A stretch of DNA of 64,000 nucleotides, taken from Fontisphaera persica. GTDB taxonomy: Bacteria > Verrucomicrobiota > Verrucomicrobiia > Limisphaerales > Fontisphaeraceae. Shown here piece after piece: positions 52,143-61,166 of the stretch. The notes under the pieces were generated by a model. It ran no database searches. It saw only the letters and a program-made list of their open reading frames with translations, and was not told the DNA's origin. Each line of letters starts with the position of its first letter. Position 1 is the first letter of the stretch. A program made the translations under genes and the position numbers. The stretch spans positions 3,348,001-3,412,000 of the forward strand of contig NZ_CP116615.1 in NCBI RefSeq assembly GCF_024832785.1, read 5' to 3'.

Positions 52143-52320
52143 GTAGCGCAGGCGTCCTCGCCTGCGGGTTCACGGAGCCTCCCGGCTCCGTGATTGCAGA
52201 ATTGCCGAAGTCAAACAGACGCGCATGTAAGCACCAGTCCGTGCGCCAATCCTTTCTGTGCCGCAACGCAGATGTCCTCGTCCCGCAAAGCGGGATTCAG
52301 CCTGCGTCTTGCAGGCGGGG
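52143..52320. repeat. modular palindromic repeat, copy 2
   Basis: It shares the core GTAGCGCAGGCGTCC plus CACGGAGCC-TCC-GGCTCCGTG and ATTGC.GAATTGCC with copy 3 almost without change. It is preceded by a truncated copy of its own first 19 bases at 52122-52140, which suggests growth by head-to-tail duplication. Confidence 0.75.
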
Positions 52321-52427
52321 GGCAAAGGATGAATGAGTTTTTACTGCGGCTGACGTTTCCCTCATCTTCATCTCGGCCTGCAGCTAACAAAAGCGGGCGA
52401 AAAAATCCCACAACGCCCATTAACAGT

Positions 52428-52515
52428 TCCCTTCTCCCCGTGGGAGAGGGCCAAGATGAGGGAGGGCAAAGCCTGTGTCCGAACTGGGTGTGTTTCTCTC
52501 TCCCCGTGAGAGGGC
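52428..52515. repeat. paired CCCTCTCCC-type stem-loops, copy 4
   Basis: The hairpins CCCTTCTCCCCGTGGGAGAGGG (split as two arms) and CTCTCTCCCC-GTGAGAGGG flank the spacer GGAGGGCAAAGCCTGTG, as at 49957-50048. Confidence 0.6.
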
Positions 52516-52694
52516 CAGGGTGAGGAGCTTCTTCTCCCTCTTCGTTCCCTCCATTTCCTTCTGTTCAAAATTTGTGTCCATTCGTGTTCATTCGTGGTTA
52601 GTGTTTCACTTTTCACGCGTTCTGCCCCCTTTTCCCTCCACCCCATCGTGGTAAAAGGCCAAGGTGAGGGTCTGTAGCGCAGGCGTCCCCCCAT

Positions 52695-52903
52695 GTAGCG
52701 CAGGCGTCCTCGCCTGCGGGTTCACGGAGCCTCCCGGCTCCGTGATTGCTGAATTGCCAACGTAAAGAGGAAACGCTCGGAAACAACAAACCGTGCGCCA
52801 ATCTTTCCTGTGCCGTAACGAAGGTGAGCACGCATCGTAAGGTTGGAATAAGCCTGCGGGACGCAGGCCCAACTCGCAGGCGGGGACGCCTGCGCTACAT
52901 GGG
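52695..52903. repeat. modular palindromic repeat, copy 3
   Basis: It begins with the same core as copy 2, again with a truncated copy of its start at 52674-52692. It ends in an inverted copy of that start (GCAGGCGGGGACGCCTGCGC to CTACATGGGG, 52873-52904), so the whole unit has inverted termini like a small non-autonomous element. Confidence 0.75.
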
Positions 52904-52993
52904 GTCGAGGCTTGCGCTACACTCCTTCACACTGGCCCGGGGGGGTGAGCGCCATGGTCGCAAGCGCATCGCCCGGATGTTGCACGCGGCGCT

Positions 52994-53350
52994 TTACACT
53001 TCGTAATCTTCGTAGTGCTTGAAGTGGGCGGCGAGGCGTTGTTGGACGCTTTCGCCCACCAGTTCGCACAGTTCGTGCACGCTGGGGTCAATGAGGGAGT
53101 ACCAGACGGTGTGGCCGTCCTTGCGTTTGCCGAGCACGCCGGCGCTGGTCAGGGCGCGCAGGTGTTTGTCCAGGGTGGCCTGGTTGAGGCGCAGGTGGGA
53201 TTTGATGTCGGCCAAAGAGCGCTCCTTTACGCCGTCATCCAGCAAGTCAATGATTTTGAGGCGGTGGACATCACCTAAAAGGCGGAAGCGGGCGGCAATG
53301 ACATGCAACCCTTGATCCGCAGGCACCCGGCTGACTGGTTTTTTTCCCAT
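52994..53350 (-). CDS. ArsR-family transcriptional regulator
   Basis: A 118-residue winged-helix protein. It has helix-turn-helix RFRLLGDVHRLKIIDLLDDG and SLADIKSHLRLNQATLDKHLRALTSAGVL, then the wing GKRKDGHTVWYSLIDP. No Cys metal-site motif (ELCVCDL in ArsR) is present, so it probably senses something other than arsenite or zinc. The ATG at 53350 is clear. No metal-resistance gene is adjacent; the nearest gene, a phosphodiesterase, lies 92 bases upstream on the same strand. Confidence 0.9.
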   Translation of the reverse strand: MGKKPVSRVPADQGLHVIAARFRLLGDVHRLKIIDLLDDGVKERSLADIKSHLRLNQATLDKHLRALTSAGVLGKRKDGHTVWYSLIDPSVHELCELVGESVQQRLAAHFKHYEDYEV

Positions 53351-53442
53351 ATCTGGCCCGACCTAACAGTTCGCGTCGCTGGGACTAACCTACGAAGGGG
53401 AGGTGGGCTTGTCAAATGCTGGGCGGCATTCGGCCCGATTTT

Positions 53443-54852
53443 TTAAGGCATGCGCGACTCCACCACTGCTTCCAGGGCTGCGGCAATCGCTGTAGAGGGG
53501 AGCTGGGGCGGGCTTTCCGGCAAGGGGCACGGGGCGATGAACACCGGATAATCCGCCGCCTCCGCCGGGGGGGCGCCGTGCGAGCCTTTGACGAGCGAGG
53601 CCTCCAGCGGAATGACGTCCATGAGCATGCGGAATCCCAGTCTTTTTTGCAGCAATCGCCAGCCGATTTTAAGCCGGGGAAAACGCAGGGCGGGATCGAG
53701 GAATAATTCCACCGGATCATAACCGGGCTTGCGATGAATATCCACGGTGCGCGCAAAGTCCGGTGCCCGGGTGTCGTCGAGCCAGTAATAGTAAGTAAAC
53801 CAGGCGTTGGGCGCCGCCACTGCGATTAAATCGCCCGCCCGGGGATGCCGCAGTCCGGCCGCGGCGATTTCTTCCGGCCCCAACACCCGGGCAACGCCCG
53901 GTGTTTTTTCCAGCAGCCGGCGCACGGCGGGCAGGTCGGCGGGATTTTTAACATATACATGGGCCACCTGGTGATCGGCCACAGCAAAGGCGCGGCTGGC
54001 GCCGGCATCCAGCAGCTCGCGCCCCAGCTCCTCCTTGAGGACCAGCCATGCTTCCTGGCGCAGCAGGCGGTTCAAATGCACGGGTTGATGAACCGGCACC
54101 AGGCCGTATTCGGAAAGCACCACCGGCGCCACGCCGCGGCCAGTGAAGAAATCGAGCAGCTCGCCGGTGATTTCATCCACCCGCTGCAAGTCCGCCGGGA
54201 CCGTGGGCGCGTCCGGCCCGTGACGTTGCAAATTGTAATCCAGGTGGGGCAGGTAGATGAGATGCAAATGCGGCTGGAATTTGCGCTCCATCCACTGCGC
54301 CGCAGCGGCGATCCAGCGGCTGGCGGCCTCGGGTGGCCCCTGGGGCGAGGCCACGCCCGCCGCCGGCCCCCAGAAGGTGGGAAAGGGAAACTCTCCCAGC
54401 TCGCGCTTGAGGTCCGGTTTCAACTCGAAGGGCCAGGTGTAAATGTCGAAGATTTTGCGGCCATCCGCCGGGTACATGGGGCGCGGGGTGATGCTCCAGT
54501 CGGCGGAGGAATACATATTGAACCACCAGAAGAGCTTGGCGCAGGTGAATCCCGGATGCCGCTGGCGCAGGCGCTCCCAGATTTTGGGGGCGGTGACCAG
54601 GTGATTAGATTGTTTCCAGAAATGCACCTCGGCCAGCTCGCGGTGGTACCAGCCATTGCCCACGATGCCGTGTTGGGCGGGGAGGCAGCCGGTGAGGTAA
54701 TTGGCCTGGGCGGTGCAGGTGACGGCGGGGAAAGCGGGTTGGATGGGCGCCAGCCAGCCGCGTTGCCGCCAGCGCTGCAAGCGGGGCAGGTGTCCGGATT
54801 GCAGGAGGCGGGAAGTCAGTCCCACCACGTTGATGACGGCAACCCGTTGCAT
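53443..54852 (-). CDS. alkaline phosphatase/nucleotide pyrophosphatase family protein
   Basis: A 469-residue type I phosphodiesterase/nucleotide pyrophosphatase. AFPAVTCTAQANYLTG places the nucleophile Thr and HGIVGNGWYHRE follows. Metal-ligand segments include LPHLDYNLQRHGPDAP and VLSEYGLVPV. The C-terminal part has HRKPGYDPVELFLD and the late GSHGAPP (HG) typical of this family. It has no signal peptide, so it is probably cytoplasmic. A similar phosphatase occurs in ebo gene clusters, but no other ebo gene is here. Confidence 0.88.
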   Translation of the reverse strand: MQRVAVINVVGLTSRLLQSGHLPRLQRWRQRGWLAPIQPAFPAVTCTAQANYLTGCLPAQHGIVGNGWYHRELAEVHFWKQSNHLVTAPKIWERLRQRHPGFTCAKLFWWFNMYSSADWSITPRPMYPADGRKIFDIYTWPFELKPDLKRELGEFPFPTFWGPAAGVASPQGPPEAASRWIAAAAQWMERKFQPHLHLIYLPHLDYNLQRHGPDAPTVPADLQRVDEITGELLDFFTGRGVAPVVLSEYGLVPVHQPVHLNRLLRQEAWLVLKEELGRELLDAGASRAFAVADHQVAHVYVKNPADLPAVRRLLEKTPGVARVLGPEEIAAAGLRHPRAGDLIAVAAPNAWFTYYYWLDDTRAPDFARTVDIHRKPGYDPVELFLDPALRFPRLKIGWRLLQKRLGFRMLMDVIPLEASLVKGSHGAPPAEAADYPVFIAPCPLPESPPQLPSTAIAAALEAVVESRMP

Positions 54853-54898
54853 GGCTCAAGCCGGGTATAGCCGAAACCTGCTGCCGTTCCCAACGGAT

Positions 54899-55462
54899 TT
54901 ATGCACGGCGGGCTTTGGCAGGCTCGCGCCAGTTGAGGATGTAATCGCGCTGCTGGGGGGTCTCCGGCGTTTCGGGGTAAAAGGCGGCTTTTTCCACGGT
55001 TTTCCACAATTTGCCCAGCTCGCGCAGGGCCTGCTCGCCTTTCATGCCGTGGCGGACGAGGTAGCATCCCACCACCAGACCGGTGCGCCCGATGCCGCCC
55101 CAGCAGTGCACATAAACCACATGGCGTTCGGCCAGGGCGTGGTCAATCACATTGAGAATCTGGGCCATGTACTCCGGCGAGCGGGGCACGGAAGCATCAG
55201 GAATGGGCAGCCGTTGATAGAGGGGCATCACGCCCAGCTCCTGCGATTCTTCATATAGAAAGCGCTCGTAAGAACGCAATTCGCCGGGGACGGTGAGGTC
55301 CAGAAAAAAGGTGATTCCCGCCTCCAGATATTCCCGCAAACGCGCACGCGCTTTTTCGGATCGCTGGTGCCCCGGGTACTCCCCCGCCATGAGTTTGCCT
55401 GGTTTGACCCAGTAGGCATTGGAGTTAGGCAACCTATATGGATTCACCCGGCCAAAAACCAT
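54899..55462 (-). CDS. dual-specificity/tyrosine phosphatase family protein
   Basis: A 187-residue protein with the Cys-based phosphatase loop VYVHCWGGIGRTGLVVGCYL (HCxxGxxRTG, Cys about 121). Its early part MVFGRVNPYRL...PGHQRS resembles the DSP-like proteins that act on phospho-tyrosine or phosphoinositide. No transmembrane segment is visible. The ATG at 55462 is preferred to the TTG at 55468. It lies 46 bases before the phosphodiesterase gene on the same strand. Confidence 0.88.
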   Translation of the reverse strand: MVFGRVNPYRLPNSNAYWVKPGKLMAGEYPGHQRSEKARARLREYLEAGITFFLDLTVPGELRSYERFLYEESQELGVMPLYQRLPIPDASVPRSPEYMAQILNVIDHALAERHVVYVHCWGGIGRTGLVVGCYLVRHGMKGEQALRELGKLWKTVEKAAFYPETPETPQQRDYILNWREPAKARRA

Positions 55463-55614
55463 GCCCAAACCTATTCACACTTTTCCAACTCGCGCAAGGG
55501 AAATTGCCGGGAAAACCAGGCTTCCGGTGAAGGGGTTTCAGCGGTACGCCCAAGGAGCGGAGGGCGTGAGGGAGCATCGCTGGAGGTGGGAGAAAATGGT
55601 CATAGGGATTTGGT

Positions 55615-56748
55615 TCATGGACCGCCCTTGAACCAGCGGCGCAAGCATCCATGTGGCAGCGCCACCGAGGCCACCGTGTTCAGCAGAAACACCGCCACGG
55701 CCAACCCGTTGAAGATGGCGCCCCAATGCCGCGCCCAGAAAATCTCCAGCAAATCACCGGCCACGCGCAAGGCCAGAGCGGCATGCAACATCGCCACATG
55801 CACATACAGCACCGGCCGGTAGGTGGCGGTAAAATTCAAGATGGCGGGAAAGATGACGGGCGCGTGGCCAAAAATCATGGAAAACACAAAGCCCACAAAG
55901 AAGGTGTGGAGCACGGCGTCATAAGGCCAAGGGCCATTTTCCAGCGGACTGTGGCGCATCATCAACAGGCCGCTGAAGGCCATCCACGCGTAGCCGGCTA
56001 ACAGACATACGGCCATGAATCGCGGCAGGCCAGGATGCCGGAGGGTGCGGCGCGCCAAATCAAACCACCCCAGCCACGCCGCCAGCGCCAACAGCCCCGC
56101 GCCTGTCAGACGCTCGCCCCAAAGCTGGTGCCAGGCGCTCAGCCCCACCCCGCCCAAAAACAAGGCCAGTGCGGCATACAAGAAGGGGCGGGACCATTTT
56201 GACGGGCGGGTGAAACGGTTTAAGTCCAAGCGCTCGCCCACGATGGTCAGGCCCAGAAAAGCCATCCACCAAGGCACTATCCGGTTGAAGGTCCATCCTT
56301 GCGTCCACAGCACATTCCCCGTGACCCAACAAACCGCTGCCACTGCCATCAACACCGTGAACAAGGCCCGTTGCAGCGCCACCACCCGCCAGGCCACCCC
56401 CGCAAACACGGCGCTGCCTGCTGTCACGAGCCAAAGGGGATGCGCTGCGGTCACTCCGGCAACCATCGCAATCGAGCCGGCGCCCGTAAGGATGGGCGGA
56501 ATATACGTCCACCAGGAGCGGAGGCCCACGGCGCGTTCGAGGCCGATGACGGTGCCCAGGAAACCGCACACCATGAGCGGCCCGTGCAGGGTAATCCACT
56601 GGGCGCCATGTTCGGGCGTGGGCAGTTGCACCCCCAGCCGCAACAGACCACCCCAAATGGCCGCCACCAGACAGGCCATGGCCAGCACCACCCACGGCGC
56701 GCGGCCCGCGCGCTGCCAACCCTGGCTGATTTGTTTTTTACCTTGCAT
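55615..56748 (-). CDS. NnrS-like polytopic membrane protein
   Basis: A 377-residue inner-membrane protein with about 10-12 helices. ITLHGPLMVCGFLGTVIGLERAVGL and HTFFVGFVFSMIFGHAPVIFPAIL, each with conserved His, resemble NnrS, the heme- and copper-containing protein linked to nitric-oxide stress. The family assignment rests on pattern recognition only. A CRP/FNR-like site at 56820-56833 with a correctly spaced -10 is consistent with control by an NO- or oxygen-responsive activator. Confidence 0.6.
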   Translation of the reverse strand: MQGKKQISQGWQRAGRAPWVVLAMACLVAAIWGGLLRLGVQLPTPEHGAQWITLHGPLMVCGFLGTVIGLERAVGLRSWWTYIPPILTGAGSIAMVAGVTAAHPLWLVTAGSAVFAGVAWRVVALQRALFTVLMAVAAVCWVTGNVLWTQGWTFNRIVPWWMAFLGLTIVGERLDLNRFTRPSKWSRPFLYAALALFLGGVGLSAWHQLWGERLTGAGLLALAAWLGWFDLARRTLRHPGLPRFMAVCLLAGYAWMAFSGLLMMRHSPLENGPWPYDAVLHTFFVGFVFSMIFGHAPVIFPAILNFTATYRPVLYVHVAMLHAALALRVAGDLLEIFWARHWGAIFNGLAVAVFLLNTVASVALPHGCLRRWFKGGP

Positions 56749-56792
56749 GAAAAAGTGTCATCCGGGCGGGCGTTGCCTGGCCCGTTGTCTTC

Positions 56793-56833
56793 ATTGTAGA
56801 GCAGCCTGCCGGGGCAGGTTTGACTTAAGCCAA
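56793..56833 (-). promoter_or_regulatory. FNR-like class II promoter
   Basis: Reading leftward, TTGGCTTAAGTCAA (56833-56820) is a near-perfect FNR/NnrR-type site. Its centre is 31 bases from the centre of TACAAT (56798-56793), which puts the site at about -41.5, as in class II activated promoters. The palindrome CCTGCC-GG-GGCAGG (56805-56818) lies between. Confidence 0.5.
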
Positions 56834-56961
56834 TTATTTTTATTTTTCGGAAAGGCCGAAGAGCACGCGGCAGGATGCAAGGCCGGCGGCAAGCCCCCGG
56901 CTAAGCAGACACTGATGCAGCGCCGGCCCCGGCAGCCACCAGCACACCGTGGAAGCGTTGT

Positions 56962-57996
56962 TTAGAACAGCGTGCCGATGGCCATGCCCAGCACGCTAAG
57001 CGGGCCCTGGTCTTCCAGGCCCTCGGTGGCTTTGTCGAGTTTCTGGAGGGTGAGTTTGGCGTTCTTGAAAAGGCTCTCATCATTGACGAGCCGGCCCACC
57101 GAGCCCTGGCCGCGGTTGATCTTCTGCATGATTTCCCGCAGATTGGTCATGGCGGTGGAGGTTTCGTTATAAAGTTTGTCGTCCTTGAGCAGCAGGCCCA
57201 TCGTGCCCCGCCCGGCCTGCACGCCTTCAATCATTTCGTTGGCGCGGGTCAAAGCCAGGTTCAGGTTGGTGGTGATGGTTTTGGCGTTGGCAATGACGGC
57301 CCGGCCTTCGTCAATCGCGCTGCGCACTTCCACGGCGGTGGCTTCAAAATTGGAGAGCGTGTTCACCGCGGTGACGTGCAGGGTGTCCTCACGAATCAAC
57401 CGTCCCACTGTGCCGCGTCCCTGGGCAATCTGGTCGGAAATGCTGCGCAGATTGCCGATGGTCAGGGTGAGCGGCTCGCGGTTTTGTTTCAGGAAATCGG
57501 TCAGCGGACCCAGCAGGTTGTCAATGCGGTCCCCGCTGAAACTGCGGGTGATGTTTTCAATGCCCGCCGCCACATTGTCCACCTTGGCCAGCATTTCGCT
57601 CAAGTCCGCCCCTTCCACGGTTTCAATGAATTTGCCCGCTTCCAGCGGCACGCCTTTTTCAGAACCGAAATCAAGGGCGACAAAGTTCTGGCCCATGAGG
57701 CCGGTGAATTTGATGCGCGCCTTGGAGTCGGTCCGCACCACCACGTCCTTGCGCAGGCGCAGGGTGACCCGCACCAGATTGTTGGTCAGCGTCACGCTGT
57801 CCACCCGGCCCACAGGGACCCCCGCCATTTTAACCGGGTCGCCTACTTTCAACTCGTGGACATTTTTGAAAAGTGCGTGCAGCGGGTAGGTTTTCATGAA
57901 CAGGTCCTTGCTGCCCGCCAGTTCGAGGATGATGACGGCCACGATGACCGCCAGCGCCGCAAAGATGCCCAACCGGGTTTCGAGAGTGTTGCGCAT
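56962..57996 (-). CDS. mlaD: MlaD/Mce-family lipid-binding protein
   Basis: A 344-residue periplasmic protein anchored by one N-terminal helix (LGIFAALAVIVAVIILELAG, about 9-28). The MCE domain (about 38-115) has the family hallmark HELKVGDPVKMAGVPVGRVDSV. A long helical C-terminal region (about 150-340) of heptad-like repeats (GRGTVGRLIREDTLH, GRGTMGLLLKDDKLY, GQGSVGRLVNDESLF) forms a needle-like extension, longer than E. coli MlaD. ATG 57996 (MRNTLETRLGIF) is preferred. It is the third gene of mlaE-mlaF-mlaD. Confidence 0.9.
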   Translation of the reverse strand: MRNTLETRLGIFAALAVIVAVIILELAGSKDLFMKTYPLHALFKNVHELKVGDPVKMAGVPVGRVDSVTLTNNLVRVTLRLRKDVVVRTDSKARIKFTGLMGQNFVALDFGSEKGVPLEAGKFIETVEGADLSEMLAKVDNVAAGIENITRSFSGDRIDNLLGPLTDFLKQNREPLTLTIGNLRSISDQIAQGRGTVGRLIREDTLHVTAVNTLSNFEATAVEVRSAIDEGRAVIANAKTITTNLNLALTRANEMIEGVQAGRGTMGLLLKDDKLYNETSTAMTNLREIMQKINRGQGSVGRLVNDESLFKNAKLTLQKLDKATEGLEDQGPLSVLGMAIGTLF

Positions 57997-58001
57997 AAGC
58001 G

Positions 58002-58766
58002 TCAGGTTTGAGGTTTGAACTTGAAGTCTGCGGTTAAAAATTTCTGCACTTCGGGGTCGGCGCATTGCCGGACCTGCGAGGGGGTACCAATGGCGCGGAG
58101 CTGTCCCCCCAGTAGAATGGCCACGCGGTCGGCGATGCCAAAGGCCAGATCGCGATCGTGGGTCACCACCACGGAGGTGGCCCCCATGCGGTCATTCAGG
58201 CGCACGATTTCCTCGGCAATGGTCACGGCAATCAGGGGGTCCAGCTCGCTGGTGGGCTCATCATACAAAATAAGCTGTGGCTCCACCACCAGCGCGCGCG
58301 CAATGGCCACCCGCTTTTTCATGCCCCCGGACAGCTCGCCGGGGAGCTTGTTTTCGGTGCCCGCCATGCCCACCAGCTCCAGTTTTTCACGTACAATGCG
58401 CTGGATTTCCGCGGCGGGTTTGAGCCGGTGCTCGCTCAGGTAAAGTCCCACATTCTCGCCCACCGTGAGGGAGTTGAGCAGCGCGCCGCTCTGAAAGACC
58501 ATCGCCATGCGGTAATGGTCCATGATTTGCCCGCCGTCCACCGGCTGGCCGTCAATGAGGATTTCCCCGGCGTCGGGCGTTTCCAGTCCGATGATATGGC
58601 GCAGCAGGACACTTTTGCCGCTGCCGCTGGGGCCCATGATGACAAACAGTTCGCCGGGCGCCACCTCGAAGGACAAGCCTTGCAGGACAGTTTGGGCGCC
58701 AAAAGTCTTCCGCAGGCCACGCACCGAGACCTTGACCCCGTTGTGTTTGGATTCCGCCGGGTTCAT
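58002..58766 (-). CDS. mlaF: Mla-type ABC transporter ATPase
   Basis: A 254-residue ABC ATPase, with Walker A GPSGSGKSVLLR (about 40-51), Q-loop VFQSGALLNSLTV, signature LSGGMKKRVAIARAL and Walker B LILYDEPTSELDP. The Ser-Glu-Leu before D-loop and KKR after the signature are typical of MlaF. It powers phospholipid movement between the membranes with MlaE and MlaD. Its ATG overlaps the mlaE stop (ATGA, 58763-58766), and mlaD starts five bases after its stop. Confidence 0.95.
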   Translation of the reverse strand: MNPAESKHNGVKVSVRGLRKTFGAQTVLQGLSFEVAPGELFVIMGPSGSGKSVLLRHIIGLETPDAGEILIDGQPVDGGQIMDHYRMAMVFQSGALLNSLTVGENVGLYLSEHRLKPAAEIQRIVREKLELVGMAGTENKLPGELSGGMKKRVAIARALVVEPQLILYDEPTSELDPLIAVTIAEEIVRLNDRMGATSVVVTHDRDLAFGIADRVAILLGGQLRAIGTPSQVRQCADPEVQKFLTADFKFKPQT

Positions 58767-59509
58767 TCCTCAAAATAAAGCAGCAAGCGGGTCACGAAAT
58801 AATCGAGAATCAAAATCAGCACGATGGAGTTGACCACCGCCTTGGTGACCGAGCGCCCGATGCCGCGGGGCCCGCCGATGGTGACCAGCCCTTGATGGCA
58901 GGAAACCAGGCCCACCACGACGGCGAAGCAGAAAGTCTTGAAGAGGCCATGCGCCAGGTCCCCCAGCTCGACCACTTCCTGCAGGTTGTTGAAGTAAGTG
59001 GCAAAGGAAATGGCGATGGACTGGTTGTAGTGAGCCACCACCGCCCCGCCCAGCCAGCCGGTTAACACCGCAAATAAAACCAGGGTGGGCAGTGCCACGG
59101 CGATGGCCAACATGCGGGGCAGCACCAGGTAATGGACGGGATTGATGTTAAGCGTGCGCAGGGCGTCCAGTTCCTGATAGACCTTCATGGAGCCGATTTC
59201 GGCCGCCATGGCGGAGCCGATGCGCCCGGCAATCAGGATGGACATCATGACGGGGGCCAGCTCCTTGCAAATGCTGATGCCGACCACGCCGCCCAACAGG
59301 CTGGCCAGCCCGCGCTCGGCCAGCACGGGGCCGGTTTGCAAGGTGAGCACCCCGCCGATGAAAAGGGACAGGATGCACGCCATGAGCAGACTGGCGTTGC
59401 CAATCTCAAACATCTGATCCATGATTTTCTGGCGATGCCGCAGCCACAAGGGCAGCGCTTGCAGCGTGCGCCAGAATAGAATCAACATTTCGCCAATGTT
59501 TTGAAACAT
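58763..59509 (-). CDS. mlaE: MlaE-family ABC permease
   Basis: A 248-residue inner-membrane permease with five to six helices, including LLMACILSLFIGGVLTLQTG, the conserved ELAPVMMSILIAGRIGSAMAAEIGSMKVYQELDAL region spread over about 80-115, and a C-terminal SIVLILILDYFVTRLLLYF. It is the DUF140/MlaE type. ATG 59509 gives the amphipathic N-terminal helix MFQNIGEMLILFWRTL. It is the first gene of the mlaEFD operon. The partner outer-membrane (MlaA) and periplasmic (MlaC) genes are absent from the window. Confidence 0.94.
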   Translation of the reverse strand: MFQNIGEMLILFWRTLQALPLWLRHRQKIMDQMFEIGNASLLMACILSLFIGGVLTLQTGPVLAERGLASLLGGVVGISICKELAPVMMSILIAGRIGSAMAAEIGSMKVYQELDALRTLNINPVHYLVLPRMLAIAVALPTLVLFAVLTGWLGGAVVAHYNQSIAISFATYFNNLQEVVELGDLAHGLFKTFCFAVVVGLVSCHQGLVTIGGPRGIGRSVTKAVVNSIVLILILDYFVTRLLLYFEE

Positions 59510-59648
59510 GGTTTTCCGGCCGCCGGGGGGTGTAAGCCCGCGGCTCATTCTCCTTAGCGCGAACGCTGCGGAAATTCAAAACAAATCCCGCATGGTTTGC
59601 CGGACGCCCCGCTGGCCGGCGGGGAAAGGAGACCGGCTGACCAGAGAA

Positions 59649-61160
59649 TCATCCTCTGGCCATGACGGCCTTGATGGGCTGGCCGAGGCCGTCGCGGGTG
59701 ATGTAGAAGGGGCGTTTTTCCACCTCGTAAGCCAGTTGGGGCGAGATGCCCATCAAATAATAAAGCGTGGCGTGGAGGTCCTCAATCACCACCCGGTCCC
59801 GCAGGGTTTTGCAGGGCCGCTCCTCGGCGGTCAGGCCATGCAAATACCCTTTTTTCACCCCGCCGCCCCATAACAACACACACCCCGCATCGGTGAAATG
59901 CCGGTGCATGCCGTAATGTTTCAGGTCGTTGATGGTATCGGGCACGTCCACCTGGTCTTTGACTTTCTTGTCCGGTTTGCCCTCCACCAGCGAGTCACGG
60001 CTGAACTCGCTGGCCAGCACCACCAGCGTGCGCTCCAGCAGCCCGCGCTCTTCCAGGTCAAGGATGAGCCGGGCAATGGGGGCGTCAATGGCCTGTTTCA
60101 TGTGGACGAGTTTTTCATGGCCGTTCTCGTGGGTGTCCCAATTCAGGAAGGGAATGTATTCGGTGGTGACTTCAATGAAGCGCGCCCCAGCCTCGGCCAG
60201 CCGGCGGGCGAGCAAACACCCCAGCCCAAACCGCCCGATGGTGCTTTTTTCGTAGGAGCCGTCCCGGGTTTGTTTGGCTTCGGAGAGTTTGGCCAGGTCC
60301 GTAATGCCGCCGGTGTACTGGCGCAGGGAAGCTTCCGGTTCCAGGCTCAAATCAAAGGCCTTGGCCGCGGGCGAGTTCAGCAGCCGGTGCGCGTTATCCA
60401 CTGCCCGCAGCAGGGACTCGCGCTGGTATTCGCTGCCGTAACGCATTACCGGGCTGCTGGCCAGCAACTGGCGGTAAAAGCGCTCCCGGTTTTGGAAACG
60501 GCTCGGGGTCATGCCTTCCGGCGGTTGAATGGCCCGCGCGGCCTGCTCCGGAAACGGCACGTTGAACGGCCCATATTCACTGCCCAAAAAGCCCGCCGTG
60601 GTAAAGGCCTTGAGTTCCTCCCCCTCCCCCACATCAAACCGCTGGCCAATGTTAATAAAGGCGGGCAGGGCCGGGTTGAGCGGGCCCAGGGTGCGCGCAA
60701 TCACCGAGCCGATATGGGGGGCGGCCACGGTTTGCGGCGGCGCATAGCCAGTGTGCCACTGGTATTGATGGCGCGAGTGCAGAATAAAGCCCAAATCGCC
60801 GGCGGTGTAGGAACGAATCAAGGTGCCGCGGTCCATCACCCGGGCCAGGTTTTCCAGACCGGCGGAAAAACGGATGCCGTCCACGGCGGTGGGGATGCTG
60901 GGAAAGGTGCTCAGGACATCCGAGGGTTTAATGCCTTTTTCAAAGGGCGTGTAGCGCTTGGGATCAAAGGTCTCGGTATGGGCCATGCCGCCCGCCATCC
61001 AAAGGATGATGAGACGGTCCGCGGCCGGCTCAATTTTAGGGGCGTCTTCCGCCTCCAGCCGGCGCGGGAACCCCGCCGCCAAAGCGCCAAGGAGGGCCGC
61101 GGAAGCGGTTTTGAGAAAATCCCGTCTGGAGGGCGCAGGAATGCGTGCCGGTGTCGTCAT
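59649..61160 (-). CDS. Tat-exported DUF1501 protein
   Basis: A 503-residue secreted protein with a twin-arginine signal (SRRDFLKTASAALLGALAAG) and the sulfatase-like DUF1501 domain: DRLIILWMAGGMAHTETFDPK, LVHMKQAIDAPIARLILDLEERGLLERTLVVLASEFSRD, HFTDAGCVLLWGGGVKKGYLHG. Its genes are usually paired with a cytochrome of DUF1549/DUF1553 type in planctomycetes and verrucomicrobia, as here (six bases upstream). A periplasmic polysaccharide role is likely; no activity is established. Confidence 0.95.
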   Translation of the reverse strand: MTTPARIPAPSRRDFLKTASAALLGALAAGFPRRLEAEDAPKIEPAADRLIILWMAGGMAHTETFDPKRYTPFEKGIKPSDVLSTFPSIPTAVDGIRFSAGLENLARVMDRGTLIRSYTAGDLGFILHSRHQYQWHTGYAPPQTVAAPHIGSVIARTLGPLNPALPAFINIGQRFDVGEGEELKAFTTAGFLGSEYGPFNVPFPEQAARAIQPPEGMTPSRFQNRERFYRQLLASSPVMRYGSEYQRESLLRAVDNAHRLLNSPAAKAFDLSLEPEASLRQYTGGITDLAKLSEAKQTRDGSYEKSTIGRFGLGCLLARRLAEAGARFIEVTTEYIPFLNWDTHENGHEKLVHMKQAIDAPIARLILDLEERGLLERTLVVLASEFSRDSLVEGKPDKKVKDQVDVPDTINDLKHYGMHRHFTDAGCVLLWGGGVKKGYLHGLTAEERPCKTLRDRVVIEDLHATLYYLMGISPQLAYEVEKRPFYITRDGLGQPIKAVMARG

Positions 61161-61166
61161 AAGCCT

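Larger units (their letters stand above)
51900..52993. repeat. 1.1-kb noncoding repeat cluster
   Basis: No gene is visible between the Dabb start and the ArsR stop. The region holds copies 2 and 3 of the modular palindromic repeat (52143-52320, 52695-52903), partial copies just before each (52122-52140, 52674-52692), an inverted end at 52873-52904 and a CCCTCTCCC-type pair (52428-52515). Frames here translate only repeat sequence. Confidence 0.7.

Noticed and set aside
49470-52993. CRISPR array in the repeat clusters
   Set aside because: Repeats are few, palindromic and irregularly spaced, with no uniform spacers and no cas genes.
52000-52993. Several small open frames with recurring Pro-Ala-Leu-His motifs
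   Set aside because: They are translations of the palindromic repeat in different frames, without ribosome binding sites.
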